From: Algoriphagus sp. TR-M9
Lineage (GTDB): Bacteria > Bacteroidota > Bacteroidia > Cytophagales > Cyclobacteriaceae
Assembly: GCF_027594545.1 (NCBI RefSeq)
Contig: NZ_CP115160.1
Coordinates: 877,001-941,000, forward strand
Direction: 5' to 3'
Length of the DNA: 64,000 nt
Within the stretch, counting starts at the first letter, position 1; each line of letters starts with the position of its first letter. Of this stretch, positions 1 to 11,394 are shown one piece after another. The translations under genes and the position numbers were made by a program. The notes beneath the pieces are model-generated. The model was not told the DNA's origin and searched no databases. It saw nothing but the letters and a program-made list of their open reading frames with translations.

Positions 1-1134
1 TCCTGCCTGAATGTACTTTTCGGACTGTGTTGGGTCCGACTTTTTCATCCAATTCCCAATCCTGATCAGGCCTTGTGCAGCGATGCAAGCTGCAGAGGAA
101 TCCACCGGCTCAAAGTCATTGAACGGGTCGGACTTTTTACTCAGGTAATCGCCCATTTTGTGGAGATTGGGAGCTCCGGTGTCCCAGTATGGGATGCCGT
201 CGGTAGGTGTATTAGCCAGGTAAAAGTCAGCGGTGGCTTTGGCTGCTTTGGTGAGTGTTTGGATCAGATCCTGCTTGGAGATAACAGCTGCATAGTCCTC
301 TTCTTTTATTTGATCAAGTATCTCCAGCGTCTCGCCAAGTCCGCAGATTGCCCAGGAGAGTCCCCGTGTCCAAGTGCTGAATCCGGTGTAACCTTGCTGG
401 GAATTAGGACATCTATAATTCCCATCGTTGGTATTGAAAATGATTTCATGGGCTGTTCTTCCGGATATATCGTAGGTGTCTCTGCCCTCACCGTAGTAGA
501 TGGAGTATTTTACCGTACTCAAAATGTGCTGTATAGCCCGTTCGATCAGAGAGATTCTTTTGTCATTTTCGCTTTGTAATACATGGCCTAAAGCATGTGA
601 AACCACCAATGCCCTGCAGGAACGGATGGTGTCTACAAACAAGGAGTGCGGTCCGTTAAAGGAATAGATAAAACCTCCTGACGGAATTTCTGTCCAGCGC
701 ATAGCTTGTACGGCACCACTTACTTTTAGTGCCAGTGTATAGAAATTCTTTTCCCATTCATTGGATTCGATTTTACCTTCCTTGATCAGTCGAAGTAAAT
801 TCCCATAAGTACTCACATTATTGAACCCATGGTCGTGCACCCCATTATGGGTGAGGTGAGGCGCCATTTTATTCAGGGTGTTTTTTCTGCCCAGTTCCAA
901 ATACTCATTTTCGCCAGTGGCGTCAAACTGAAGTATGGCTGAGCCAAATTGAAACCCCTGGGTCCATTCTGTCCAGCCACGGGTGACATATTTACCTTTT
1001 TCGGTAAAAACAGGAGCCCCGTCTGCGGTATCGAAGGAGGATTCTATCAATTTTATTTTTTGCCCAGATAGCTCCCAGAATCTATTGAGAGGTTTTTCCA
1101 GGTGGTTTATGCTGAATTGTGATTCAAGATTCAT
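1..1134 (-). CDS. GH88-family unsaturated glucuronyl hydrolase-like protein (partial, C-terminus beyond window)
   Basis: The frame is open from the ATG at 1134 to the left edge, giving 378 residues without the C-terminus. GH88 enzymes remove 4,5-unsaturated uronic acids from oligosaccharides made by polysaccharide lyases. The visible match is an all-helical (alpha/alpha)6-type sequence with HDHGF around Asp101 and FVDTIR around Asp168, which fit the two essential aspartates of the family, and TWTRGLSWA at 254-262, a usual GH88 signature. No signal peptide is seen, so a cytoplasmic site is likely. The first 11 bases overlap the end of the upstream symporter gene, which indicates translational coupling and uptake of its substrate by that transporter. 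Exact substrate (glucuronyl, galacturonyl-rhamnose or ulvan-type) is not decidable. Confidence 0.85.
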   Translation of the reverse strand, partial: MNLESQFSINHLEKPLNRFWELSGQKIKLIESSFDTADGAPVFTEKGKYVTRGWTEWTQGFQFGSAILQFDATGENEYLELGRKNTLNKMAPHLTHNGVHDHGFNNVSTYGNLLRLIKEGKIESNEWEKNFYTLALKVSGAVQAMRWTEIPSGGFIYSFNGPHSLFVDTIRSCRALVVSHALGHVLQSENDKRISLIERAIQHILSTVKYSIYYGEGRDTYDISGRTAHEIIFNTNDGNYRCPNSQQGYTGFSTWTRGLSWAICGLGETLEILDQIKEEDYAAVISKQDLIQTLTKAAKATADFYLANTPTDGIPYWDTGAPNLHKMGDYLSKKSDPFNDFEPVDSSAACIAAQGLIRIGNWMKKSDPTQSEKYIQAG

Positions 1135-2536
1135 AAGCGGATTTTTGAGTCAAGTGATGGCGAAGCATCAGGATAAAAGTTATAACAAAGAGTACACAGT
1201 ACATCAGGAAGTCGAGAGGATAACCGGCAATCACACTAGGGACAATACCTGCTAGGGAAAGCAGGAAAATAGCCAAAGCAAGCGTGGAAAGCCAGATAAG
1301 CGCTGGAGGTGGATTTTTGAAAATGACTGCTCCAAGCACCACAGGTGCGATCATGCTAGTACCAGCAAAACTTACCCTAGCCAGCAATACCAGTTCGTCA
1401 CTCATATAGGTGGAAAATACTAAAACTATCAAGGAGAAAACCAGGATGGAAAATTTGGTCACTTTCATGTTGGCTTTATCTGTACCGGTGAGCATAGATC
1501 TCAGCTCTGTTCCCAGAGCAAATATTTGTGCATTGGTGGTGGAAAGACAGGCTGCAAATAAGCCCACCACCGCTAAAGCAGCTACTGGTACTGCCTGGTC
1601 AAAAAGCAGGGCTTTGGTAAGAAAATCAGCTGTGCTGGCATCTGGGTATTGGATAGCTCCATATAGGCCTATGAAGGCTGTGGGCAGAATTACGAGAATT
1701 GCGAAGATGCCCACGGCATAGGCCATTCTGTGCACGGATTTCAGGCTTTTCATCACTACCAAGCGTGTAGTAAACTGGGGTTGAGAAACCGGAATCAAAA
1801 CTATGGCTATCGCAGAAGCGATTAGGAAAGGGCTGGTAAAGAGCCCATTTGGTCCCGGGAGGGTCAATAGGTCAGCGTTGGTTTCGGAGACTTTAGCCAA
1901 TCCATCTTCCAGCCCTCCGCTCATCTGGAGGCAGGTCACGCCGATGATCCAGATTACGGTCAGCATGATGACACCTTGTATGGCATCACTGTAAACAATG
2001 GCTTTGAGGCCGCCGATTTCCGAATAGATCAGCATGATAAATACGAGTAAAGCAGACCATGCCCAATACGGAAACATGTCCGGAAATGCAGCATCTAGAA
2101 ATATGGATATTCCTCTGATCTGAATAGCCACATAAGGAATCAAAAAGAGGAACGCACTGGCAAAGACTAGGTAGCCTGCAAATGAATTTTTATAGCAAGA
2201 CTTCATCAGTCCGGCGACTCCTTTGTAGCCATTGATGCTCGCCCGCTTGCGCAATGCATATCCAAACCAAATCAGGAAAAAGACCATCAAAGCATCAGAT
2301 AGAGCCAGGAAAATCCAGGCACCCACTCCGTGAGACCTGAAGAAATCCGGCATTCCCATAAAAGTGAATGCGGAAAATAATGCGGCTGAGAAAGTCAGGA
2401 AGCCTAAAATGGTACCGATGTTTGACCCTGCAAAGATAAAGTCGTCTGATGTCCTATCTTTCTTGTAAGAGCGGTAGGAAGCATAGCCCAGCATGGCCAG
2501 AAATAAGGTGAAGAAGAAAATCAGCCATCCAATCAT
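1124..2536 (-). CDS. Sodium:solute symporter (SSS family)
   Basis: A 470-residue integral membrane protein with about 12-13 hydrophobic segments. The SSS signature lies at 173-188 (SEIGGLKAIVYSDAIQ). Family members couple sodium entry to uptake of sugars, sugar acids, amino acids or vitamins. It overlaps the 70-residue membrane protein upstream by four bases (ATGA) and the GH88 gene downstream by 11, so the three are surely one transcript. The GH88 partner makes unsaturated or plain uronate oligomers the most likely cargo. That is inference from context, not from substrate-site residues. Confidence 0.9.
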   Translation of the reverse strand: MIGWLIFFFTLFLAMLGYASYRSYKKDRTSDDFIFAGSNIGTILGFLTFSAALFSAFTFMGMPDFFRSHGVGAWIFLALSDALMVFFLIWFGYALRKRASINGYKGVAGLMKSCYKNSFAGYLVFASAFLFLIPYVAIQIRGISIFLDAAFPDMFPYWAWSALLVFIMLIYSEIGGLKAIVYSDAIQGVIMLTVIWIIGVTCLQMSGGLEDGLAKVSETNADLLTLPGPNGLFTSPFLIASAIAIVLIPVSQPQFTTRLVVMKSLKSVHRMAYAVGIFAILVILPTAFIGLYGAIQYPDASTADFLTKALLFDQAVPVAALAVVGLFAACLSTTNAQIFALGTELRSMLTGTDKANMKVTKFSILVFSLIVLVFSTYMSDELVLLARVSFAGTSMIAPVVLGAVIFKNPPPALIWLSTLALAIFLLSLAGIVPSVIAGYPLDFLMYCVLFVITFILMLRHHLTQKSAYES

Positions 2537-2745
2537 TGCTTCTTCGGGTCTTTATATGGGAAAAACTTGGAGCCAAGAAAGGTTGCAATCACTACCAATA
2601 CAGTGACCACAAAGCCGGACCAGAATACAAATGGGATACTAGCTAAGGTCGGGTCGAGTTTTCCTGATTTGAAAAGGAAAAGGTATGCGAAGACCGTCAA
2701 TACAGTCACAGCAAGTACCAGGAAATTCCATTGCTTGGATTTCAT
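2533..2745 (-). CDS. Small two-helix membrane protein paired with SSS symporter
   Basis: 70 residues with two hydrophobic segments (about 8-24 and 37-58) and a charged C-terminal tail (FFPYKDPKKQ). Small membrane proteins of this size and layout (DUF3311-like) are often encoded directly before SSS symporters and are thought to be accessory subunits. Here the stop overlaps the symporter start by four bases. The assignment rests on layout and size rather than on a strong motif. Confidence 0.7.
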   Translation of the reverse strand: MKSKQWNFLVLAVTVLTVFAYLFLFKSGKLDPTLASIPFVFWSGFVVTVLVVIATFLGSKFFPYKDPKKQ

Positions 2746-3110
2746 AGAAATAGGTTAAGGTTATTTTGTGTAATTCGGGTTTTACCTAAAAATACTTTTA
2801 AGTTCGGCTTAAAATAGCAATTATCTTTTTTAATACTAACCTGTGGCTGTAGGGTGCAGCCATTTTCTTACGAAATGCTTTTCATTGGAATCCGGGCAAA
2901 GTTGTGCTCAGGAGCTCGCTGCTTTAATTCCTGTATTTGCTATCCTACTCCACAGCGTACAAATTATTAAGGCTAGCAATTACTTCAAAATCAGGCAATA
3001 CCTTTCAGTTTTTTGAAAAGATCATGCCTTGGGTACGGGATTCTAGAGTCTCCAAAGAGCCTGTTTTATGGCAATTCCTGTCCTCATCGAAACCTAATGC
3101 AAAATTCCGG
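2746..3110. other. Intergenic region, no gene seen
   Basis: 365 bases between the end of the molybdo-oxidoreductase gene and the start of the symporter operon, both on the minus strand. It must hold the promoter of the symporter/GH88 operon, but no convincing TAnnTTTG element could be placed. A 6-bp stem (TGGCTG/CAGCCA) at 2844-2862 is too weak to call. The open frame that runs here on the plus strand resembles no known protein and ends inside the neighbouring gene. Confidence 0.5.
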
Positions 3111-5411
3111 TTAAACTGCTTTTTCCACACTGACACGGATAGATTTGCTGATTGGAGTATTGCTTTTCTCAGCAAATTCATGAATGGGCACCAAAGGATT
3201 TGTTTCAGGGAAATAGGCAGCCAGGTTACCTTTGGGGATTTGATATGGAATGACTAAAAAATTAAATACTTTCCGCTCCTGGGAGTCATAGAAGCTCGAG
3301 ATATTTACCACTTCCATCTTCTTGAGCGCTAGCAGCTGCATGTCTTCTGGGTTCATGAATAGCACTCTGCGCTCATTATGTATGCCTCGGTAGCGATCGT
3401 CTAACCCATAAATAGTGGTGTTAAACTGATCGTGGGAGCGTATACTCATCAGTAGAAACTCATGCTCTCGCAATTCGTGATTGGGCAAGGGAGTGACCGA
3501 AAACTGGGCTTTTTGGTTGGGAAGCTTGCTGAAATCCAAATCACGTACATTGTTTGGCAGGTAAAATCCGCTGCCCTTTGATTTGGTATTGATGTCTTTG
3601 AATTGGCTGATCACTTCTCCCAGTTTTTCACGTAGTAAATCGTAGTCGTTCCCTAATTTTTTCCAGTCCACGGGATGGTTTCCGCGAAAAAAGGTTCCGG
3701 CAAGATCCCCGATTATTTCCGGTTCACTTTTTACTTTGTCAGAGATTGGCTCCAAAAAGCCCTTGGATTGATGGACTATACCCATGCTGTTTTCCACTGT
3801 GAAATGCCTCTGCGCTCCATTTTTCAGGTCCTTCTCTGACCTGCCTAAGGTGGGCAGGATGAGGGCAGTTTTACCGGTGACCAAATGACTTCTATTTAAT
3901 TTGGTGCTTATTTGCACGGTGAGGTCACAGGCCTGAAGTGCCGCAGCAGTGTACTCGGTGTCAGAGGCTGCGGATACAAAATTCCCGCCCAATCCTATAA
4001 ATACTTTGGCTTTGCCACTATGCATAGCAGGGATAGCATGCACCACATCCACGCCGGGTTTTTCCGGGGCATCGAATCCAAAGGTGTTTTTGATGGCTTT
4101 GTTTAATTCTGCAGAGACGAAATGCATGATTCCTACAGAGCGATCCCCCTGCACATTACTATGCCCCCGCACCGGACAGGTGCCGGCTCCCGGTTTGCCT
4201 AGGCTGCCTTTCAGCAGGAGCAGGTTGACACATTCTTTGATGTTATCCACTCCATTTTTGTGCTGAGTAAGCCCCATAGCCCAGCAGATGATGATTTTCT
4301 TTGGATGAGCTAGCAGGTTTACTGCTTGGTCGATTTTGGATTCAGCTACGCCGCAGCGTTCCAGAAGCTCTTGCTCCGTATATTGATCCAAATCACGCAT
4401 TAATTTCTCATATCCCTCGGTGTATTCCGCGATGAAATCACGGTCAAAAACCTGCTGGTCCACCTGGTCCAGTGTGGACAGTTTCTTCTGGATTAATTTA
4501 AGCAGGGCTACATCCTGATTGATCTTGACCTGCAGGTAAACATCGGTCAATTCCACTCCACTTCCCAGCATTCCTGAGACTTGCTGTGGGTTTCGAAAGC
4601 GAATTAGTCCGGCTTCTTGTAGTGGGTTTATACTTATTATTTTGCCTCCTTTGCTTTTGCATTTTTCCAGTGCTGAAAGCATCCTGGGATGGTTGGTGCC
4701 AGGGTTTTGACCGATGACTAGCACTACCTCTGCTTCTTCAAAGTCCTCCAGTTTCACAGATCCTTTGCCGATGCCCAGTGTTTCAGTCAGTGCCACACCG
4801 CTTGACTCATGACACATATTCGAGCAATCGGGCATATTATTGGTTCCAAATGCCCGGGCAAATAGTCCATACAGAAAAGCTGCTTCATTGCTGGATCTTC
4901 CTGAAGTGTAGAAGATAGCTTCATCGGGGCTTTCTAAGGCGTGGAGGTGATCTGCTATGATTCTATAGGCTTCCAGCCAGGTGATTTCTTCGTAGTGATT
5001 GCTTTCGGGTTTGAGGATCATCGGGGCGATGAGCCTGCCGCTTTTCCCTATTTTATAGTCTGACCAAGTGGAGATTTCCTGAATAGAATAATTGGAGAAA
5101 AAAGCATTGTCCAGCGTATGTGTGGTGGCTTCTTCGGCTAAAGCTTTAGCTCCATTTTCGCAGTACTCAGCGATTTTGGATGGTTTCTCTGGGTCAGGCC
5201 AGGCACATCCCGGACAGTCAAACCCCTCGGTTTGGTTCATGTGCCCGAGGGTTTTCATCGCTCTGCTGATGCCCATTTCTTTGAAGGTATGCTGAAGGGC
5301 TACTTTCACCCCGGTAAATCCAGCAGCGTAGGAGCTGGGTTCGGTCAACCTAATTCCGGTAAAGTTTCCTGAACTTTGGAACTTGATGTTTTTTCTGGAG
5401 TTGCTGGCCAT
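3111..5411 (-). CDS. FdhF/YdeP-family molybdopterin oxidoreductase
   Basis: 766 residues, the usual size for the YdeP branch of the formate dehydrogenase/DMSO reductase superfamily. The N-terminal motif DCPGCAWPDP has Cys66 and Cys69 with a further Cys84, fitting the shortened iron-sulfur site of this branch. NMCHESSG and IGQNPGTNHPR belong to the molybdopterin guanine dinucleotide-binding domains, and the C-terminal third (RSHDQFNTTIYG) is the molydopterin dinucleotide-binding beta-barrel. There is no Tat signal, so it is probably cytoplasmic. E. coli YdeP is linked to acid resistance, but no reaction is firmly known for the family. No molybdenum cofactor genes are nearby. Confidence 0.9.
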   Translation of the reverse strand: MASNSRKNIKFQSSGNFTGIRLTEPSSYAAGFTGVKVALQHTFKEMGISRAMKTLGHMNQTEGFDCPGCAWPDPEKPSKIAEYCENGAKALAEEATTHTLDNAFFSNYSIQEISTWSDYKIGKSGRLIAPMILKPESNHYEEITWLEAYRIIADHLHALESPDEAIFYTSGRSSNEAAFLYGLFARAFGTNNMPDCSNMCHESSGVALTETLGIGKGSVKLEDFEEAEVVLVIGQNPGTNHPRMLSALEKCKSKGGKIISINPLQEAGLIRFRNPQQVSGMLGSGVELTDVYLQVKINQDVALLKLIQKKLSTLDQVDQQVFDRDFIAEYTEGYEKLMRDLDQYTEQELLERCGVAESKIDQAVNLLAHPKKIIICWAMGLTQHKNGVDNIKECVNLLLLKGSLGKPGAGTCPVRGHSNVQGDRSVGIMHFVSAELNKAIKNTFGFDAPEKPGVDVVHAIPAMHSGKAKVFIGLGGNFVSAASDTEYTAAALQACDLTVQISTKLNRSHLVTGKTALILPTLGRSEKDLKNGAQRHFTVENSMGIVHQSKGFLEPISDKVKSEPEIIGDLAGTFFRGNHPVDWKKLGNDYDLLREKLGEVISQFKDINTKSKGSGFYLPNNVRDLDFSKLPNQKAQFSVTPLPNHELREHEFLLMSIRSHDQFNTTIYGLDDRYRGIHNERRVLFMNPEDMQLLALKKMEVVNISSFYDSQERKVFNFLVIPYQIPKGNLAAYFPETNPLVPIHEFAEKSNTPISKSIRVSVEKAV

Positions 5412-5587
5412 GAGAAGATTACTTAGTGTCAGATCACTAAAGTTATAAAAATATGATTACCGCTCAGGCAGGGTTCACTCAAGATATTCGGGTTTTACAC
5501 TTGAATAATTTCGAATAAGCTGTAGGAATCCATTCCAAATACTTTATCCTAAATTCGACTTCGGGAGATAGAAAAGGAATGCTTGCG

Positions 5588-5926
5588 CTATTTTTTCAGT
5601 TTTCTTTCTGAAACTGCATCGTAGGCCACTTCTAAAGCTCGGCGAATTACCTCTTCGTTGACACCTTTTAACTCAAAAATAGTCCAGCCACTTTTGCCCC
5701 ACTTATTTGGCAAGGGATATATGCAATCTGGCGAGAGCTGATGAAATTCCTCTTGTTTGTCTAGTGGTAAGCCTATCTGGGCTACCTGTGCTGATTCATT
5801 AAGTGTTGCGAAAAGGCTACCACGGATCAATTTAAAGGCAATTTGCTTCAGGTGAGGTTGGCTTTCGGTATTCGGAAAGGAAAAAGCGATCTGTGCAAAT
5901 TCATTTGGAGTAATCATATAGGTCAA
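5588..5926 (-). CDS. MmcQ/YjbR-family protein
   Basis: 112 residues matching the small CyaY-like fold of the MmcQ/YjbR family over its full length. Visible family features are the SFPNTESQPH stretch near the N-terminus, FATLNE in the middle and the NKWGKSGWTIFEL block before the C-terminal helix. Members are described as DNA-binding-like proteins of unclear role. It stands alone, with more than 170 bases on each side and no operon partner. Confidence 0.8.
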   Translation of the reverse strand: MTYMITPNEFAQIAFSFPNTESQPHLKQIAFKLIRGSLFATLNESAQVAQIGLPLDKQEEFHQLSPDCIYPLPNKWGKSGWTIFELKGVNEEVIRRALEVAYDAVSERKLKK

Positions 5927-6097
5927 CAGGTTTCAATTAATTCACTTCGCAGTTTTAGTAGTATTCTGAAAAATGCTGGCCAAGGTTCAGAAAATTCAAA
6001 CCTTTTGGCTGATTCTACCCTCTTTGTTGAGCATAGCATTATTCGCAAATGAAATAATTTTCACAGCTCAGGACACTACAGCAAATCAATGTTGGAC

Positions 6098-6982
6098 TCA
6101 CTCATGCGATTTGGTCTTAGGTTTCCATATTTTCTTAAAAACACTAACCACGCCAAGCACTAGGAATCCAATAAGCAGGCCGAGGACAATTTCTTTGATA
6201 ATACTGGGGATACCCGGGAAAAGGTGATGGAAGTAATCAATATTATGCACGAATATTCCGCCGGAAACCAAAATTAAAGCAATGGTTCCTACCACGCCCA
6301 TTCCTTTAATGATTTTAGGTAGGGCGTTAACTAATATTAACCCGACTTTATCAGAAAAACTGTCTTTTTCCTCATTCAAGGCGATTAGTTTATAGCCAAA
6401 TTCATCCATTCTAATGATGATTGCCACTATGCCATAAACCCCAACAGTGGCCAATAGGGCAATAAAAGTAACTACAAGGATCTGCTCTAGTATAGGTTCA
6501 CCTACCACCGTGCCCAGAGCAATGATGATGATTTCTACAGATAAGATAAAGTCCGTGAACACAGCTGACTTGATTTTCTCCTTTTCCTTTGCAATTACTT
6601 GTGCTTTGGTCAGGTTTACCTCTATTGGGGTTACTGGCTTTTTCTCATGGGGAAAAAGATATTCGTGAATCTTTTCTGCACCTTCGTAAGCCAGGTAAAG
6701 CCCGCCCATAATCAGGATAATTGTCACCGCAATGGGGACAAAAGCACTCAGTAAAAATGCAAGGGGCAGGATGATGACTTTGTTTAGCAGGGAGCCCTTG
6801 GTAATGGCCCAGAGCACGGGGATTTCACGGTCTGACACGAAGCCGGAAGCTTTTTCAGCATTTACAGCCAGGTCATCGCCGAGTATTCCGGCGGTCTTTT
6901 TAGCGGCGACTTTACTCATGGCAGCTACATCATCCATTAGGGTAGCTACGTCATCTAAGAGTGCAAATATTCCTGAGGCCAT
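6098..6982 (-). CDS. DUF808-family inner-membrane protein (YedI-like)
   Basis: 294 residues. The N-terminus (MASGIFALLDDVATLMDDVA, then KTAGILGDDLAVNA) is the characteristic start of DUF808/YedI proteins, followed by about six hydrophobic segments and a C-terminal basic tail. E. coli YedI belongs to the same family; no function is established. It is monocistronic, with about 170 bases to the gene downstream and about 75 to the one upstream. Confidence 0.85.
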   Translation of the reverse strand: MASGIFALLDDVATLMDDVAAMSKVAAKKTAGILGDDLAVNAEKASGFVSDREIPVLWAITKGSLLNKVIILPLAFLLSAFVPIAVTIILIMGGLYLAYEGAEKIHEYLFPHEKKPVTPIEVNLTKAQVIAKEKEKIKSAVFTDFILSVEIIIIALGTVVGEPILEQILVVTFIALLATVGVYGIVAIIIRMDEFGYKLIALNEEKDSFSDKVGLILVNALPKIIKGMGVVGTIALILVSGGIFVHNIDYFHHLFPGIPSIIKEIVLGLLIGFLVLGVVSVFKKIWKPKTKSHE

Positions 6983-7058
6983 TGAAATCTATGTTTTGAG
7001 ATTAAAGCGTGTAGTTAAGGAGCAGTGAATATAGCTTCCTTTACTAGTTGTTTCAATT

Positions 7059-7577
7059 CTATTCTTTAGGACTGGTCAATCCAGTGGAGTTAGCGGAATG
7101 GGTTTGGTTTGACTGCAATGCCTCACAACCATCCGGCTCAATAGTAAAGGAGATGTTGACAATTTTCCAGCCATCGTTGGTTTTGAATAGGGTAAAAACA
7201 TCGACTCCGCAGTGTGAAAAGTCCCCGTTGATACTTAAGGTATAGGGCACCCAAGCCGAGGCGATTTCCTCATGCACCTTGATCTCGTAGTCCAAAGGCG
7301 TTTCTTTGATTACCGTGTGGGAGTTGAAGCTTTTGATGTCGTCTGTATAGGACCTGTTACCATATTTGATGGCATCCTTGGTTTGCCGCACGTACCAAAC
7401 CTGGGCGTTGCTGAAAAATATGTCTTTATAGGCTACAGAGTCTTGGGATTCCAAAGCTTCAAAGAACAAATCAACTACGGCCCTGACGGCTTCTTCATCT
7501 TTTTCCTGCGCCTGGGAGGAAAAAGCGTAAAAAGACAGCGCAAAAAGAAGTAAATAAAAGTGTGGTTTACTAATCAT
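7059..7577 (-). CDS. Secreted NTF2-like (SnoaL/DUF4440-type) protein
   Basis: 172 residues when started at the ATG at 7577, which gives a clean Sec signal peptide (KPHFYLLLFALSFYAFSSQAQ-like, cleavage after AQA). The longer open frame reaching 7688 would put 37 odd residues in front of it and is less likely. The mature part (EEAVRAVVDLFFEALESQDS, then a beta-rich half with NDGWKIVNISFT) has the cone-shaped NTF2 fold pattern. Such proteins are small ligand-binding or enzyme-like domains and the role is open. The C-terminal tail is Ser/Thr/Asn rich and probably disordered. Confidence 0.75.
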   Translation of the reverse strand: MISKPHFYLLLFALSFYAFSSQAQEKDEEAVRAVVDLFFEALESQDSVAYKDIFFSNAQVWYVRQTKDAIKYGNRSYTDDIKSFNSHTVIKETPLDYEIKVHEEIASAWVPYTLSINGDFSHCGVDVFTLFKTNDGWKIVNISFTIEPDGCEALQSNQTHSANSTGLTSPKE

Positions 7578-7887
7578 GGTTTGTTTTACTAGGTCAATCA
7601 AAAGGATGTCAATATTGAGTTTTAGGATTATCCGAAATTCTGCCAGCGACGCGGTAATGAGTATGTATAGAAGCTGACAGTGATCCACAGAATACGTTCA
7701 CACTGCTCGTTTCTTAGAACCTCAACCTTTTTTTGTTACTGGTAAGATAGCGGATCTGCCAATGGAAATTTTCCATAACAATTAAAGTACAAGACCTTAT
7801 AAGTAATAAAAAGCAAAATTATACGATTTGGTTTGGCTAAGCCTAAAAAAAGTGCTTTATGCTCGTGAAAGCCGTTTTTTGTAAGCC

Positions 7888-8679
7888 TTAGTTTGAAAGA
7901 GGACGATCAAAGTTTGGTTCAATGGCAAGCCGGGCTTCCTCAGGGTCGATGAATTCCCGTAATTGCCCTAGCGAAATGACCTGATAGTTTTCTGATTTGA
8001 GAAAGTCTAGGTAGGATTGAAATAAGGCAGGTGGGGTGTTGACCCAGGGATGCTCTAGGTCGGGCACTCCATGAATAGTCAGTACTACGATCTTTCCGTT
8101 TTTAGCTTGTTGAAAAGCCGCCATGATTTCATCTTGGTTATTTTCATCCGTAGCCCAGCTAGGAATCAAGTAAGGATGATCCGAGGTAGGGTCGTAGACC
8201 CGGGATCCTCCTGCTCTGGCAAAGTCATAGGCTCTAGCCTCTAGCAATTTCAAACTTTCTGCATGGAGTCCGTAGCCTGGATAGGCGAAATTCCTGGGTA
8301 TGGGAATCCCTAGCGCAGCGCATTTGTGCTCTATATATTGAAGTTCTCTATCAAATTCCTTTTGCGTGAGCTTGGTGACATTGGCATGGGTGTGGGTGTG
8401 ATTTGCAATCTCGAAACCCATTCTGTCCAATGCTTGAACTTGCCTCCAATTCATATAGAGTGAGCTGTCCGGATAATTGGGAGGAAATTCACAGACGAAA
8501 AAAGTAGCCCCAAAACCCATTTCCTTAAGCATGGGCGCTGCTACGGAATAATGACTGGCCGGAGCATCATCAAAGGTAAGTACCACTAGTTTGTTAGGAA
8601 TGGGTTTTTTAATGATCTGGGACTCGCCTGGCAAGGAAATTAACAGGAAAATAATACTGATTAGAAACTGATTTCTCAT
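7888..8679 (-). CDS. Secreted polysaccharide deacetylase (NodB/CE4 family)
   Basis: 263 residues with a Sec signal peptide (about 1-20). The NodB homology domain shows TFDDAP (Asp37, Asp38) and the metal-binding HTHTH (His94, His98), then RNFAYPGYG and a late TIHGV, which match motifs 1-4 of carbohydrate esterase family 4. These enzymes remove N- or O-acetyl groups from chitin-like polymers, peptidoglycan or xylan at a metal centre. The site is extracytoplasmic. It is monocistronic, and nothing nearby reveals the substrate. Confidence 0.85.
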   Translation of the reverse strand: MRNQFLISIIFLLISLPGESQIIKKPIPNKLVVLTFDDAPASHYSVAAPMLKEMGFGATFFVCEFPPNYPDSSLYMNWRQVQALDRMGFEIANHTHTHANVTKLTQKEFDRELQYIEHKCAALGIPIPRNFAYPGYGLHAESLKLLEARAYDFARAGGSRVYDPTSDHPYLIPSWATDENNQDEIMAAFQQAKNGKIVVLTIHGVPDLEHPWVNTPPALFQSYLDFLKSENYQVISLGQLREFIDPEEARLAIEPNFDRPLSN

Positions 8680-8865
8680 CTGTTTAATATCTTAAGAGTA
8701 AAGTTGATAAAAGCTGAAGCGCTTCTTTTCCAGAAAATTACTAAAAAGGTAATGTATCTTAATATCCGGTCTGGGTTTTTAGTTTTCTTCCTTTTTAATA
8801 AGAAGCAATTTTCTGTAACTTGAGTAAATAGGGTAGGGAAAACACCCATAGTTTTTATCTATTGA

Positions 8866-11205
<2,340 letters not shown>

Positions 11206-11228
11206 GCCTTTATCCTTATTTAATATTG

Positions 11229-11268
11229 AAAGACAGCTTGTGATCAGGCTGTCTTTTCTTTTTTTGGG
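11229..11268 (+). terminator. Rho-independent terminator of katG
   Basis: A perfect 9-bp stem (AAAGACAGC / GCTGTCTTT) with a 10-nt loop is followed by TCTTTTTTT. It starts about 23 bases after the katG stop codon. Confidence 0.85.
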
Positions 11269-11394
11269 TTTAAAAAAAAGGTAAGCCTAGAAAATTGCAC
11301 CGAGGCCTGTACGGAGAAAGCAAACCTTTTATCTTAGCAAATTAATTTTATCAGAAATCCGAACAGCCCTTATCCCAAGCAAGTCCAGTCTAAA

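Noticed and set aside
73..579. 168-residue plus-strand frame at the left edge
   Set aside because: It is antisense to the GH88 frame, which reads through the edge with clear catalytic motifs.
2937..3257. 106-residue plus-strand frame in the gap before the molybdo-oxidoreductase gene
   Set aside because: It runs into the 3-prime end of a well-supported gene on the other strand and shows no family features.
7578..7688. Extended start for the secreted NTF2-like protein
   Set aside because: The extra 37 residues would bury the signal peptide; the ATG at 7577 gives a normal one.
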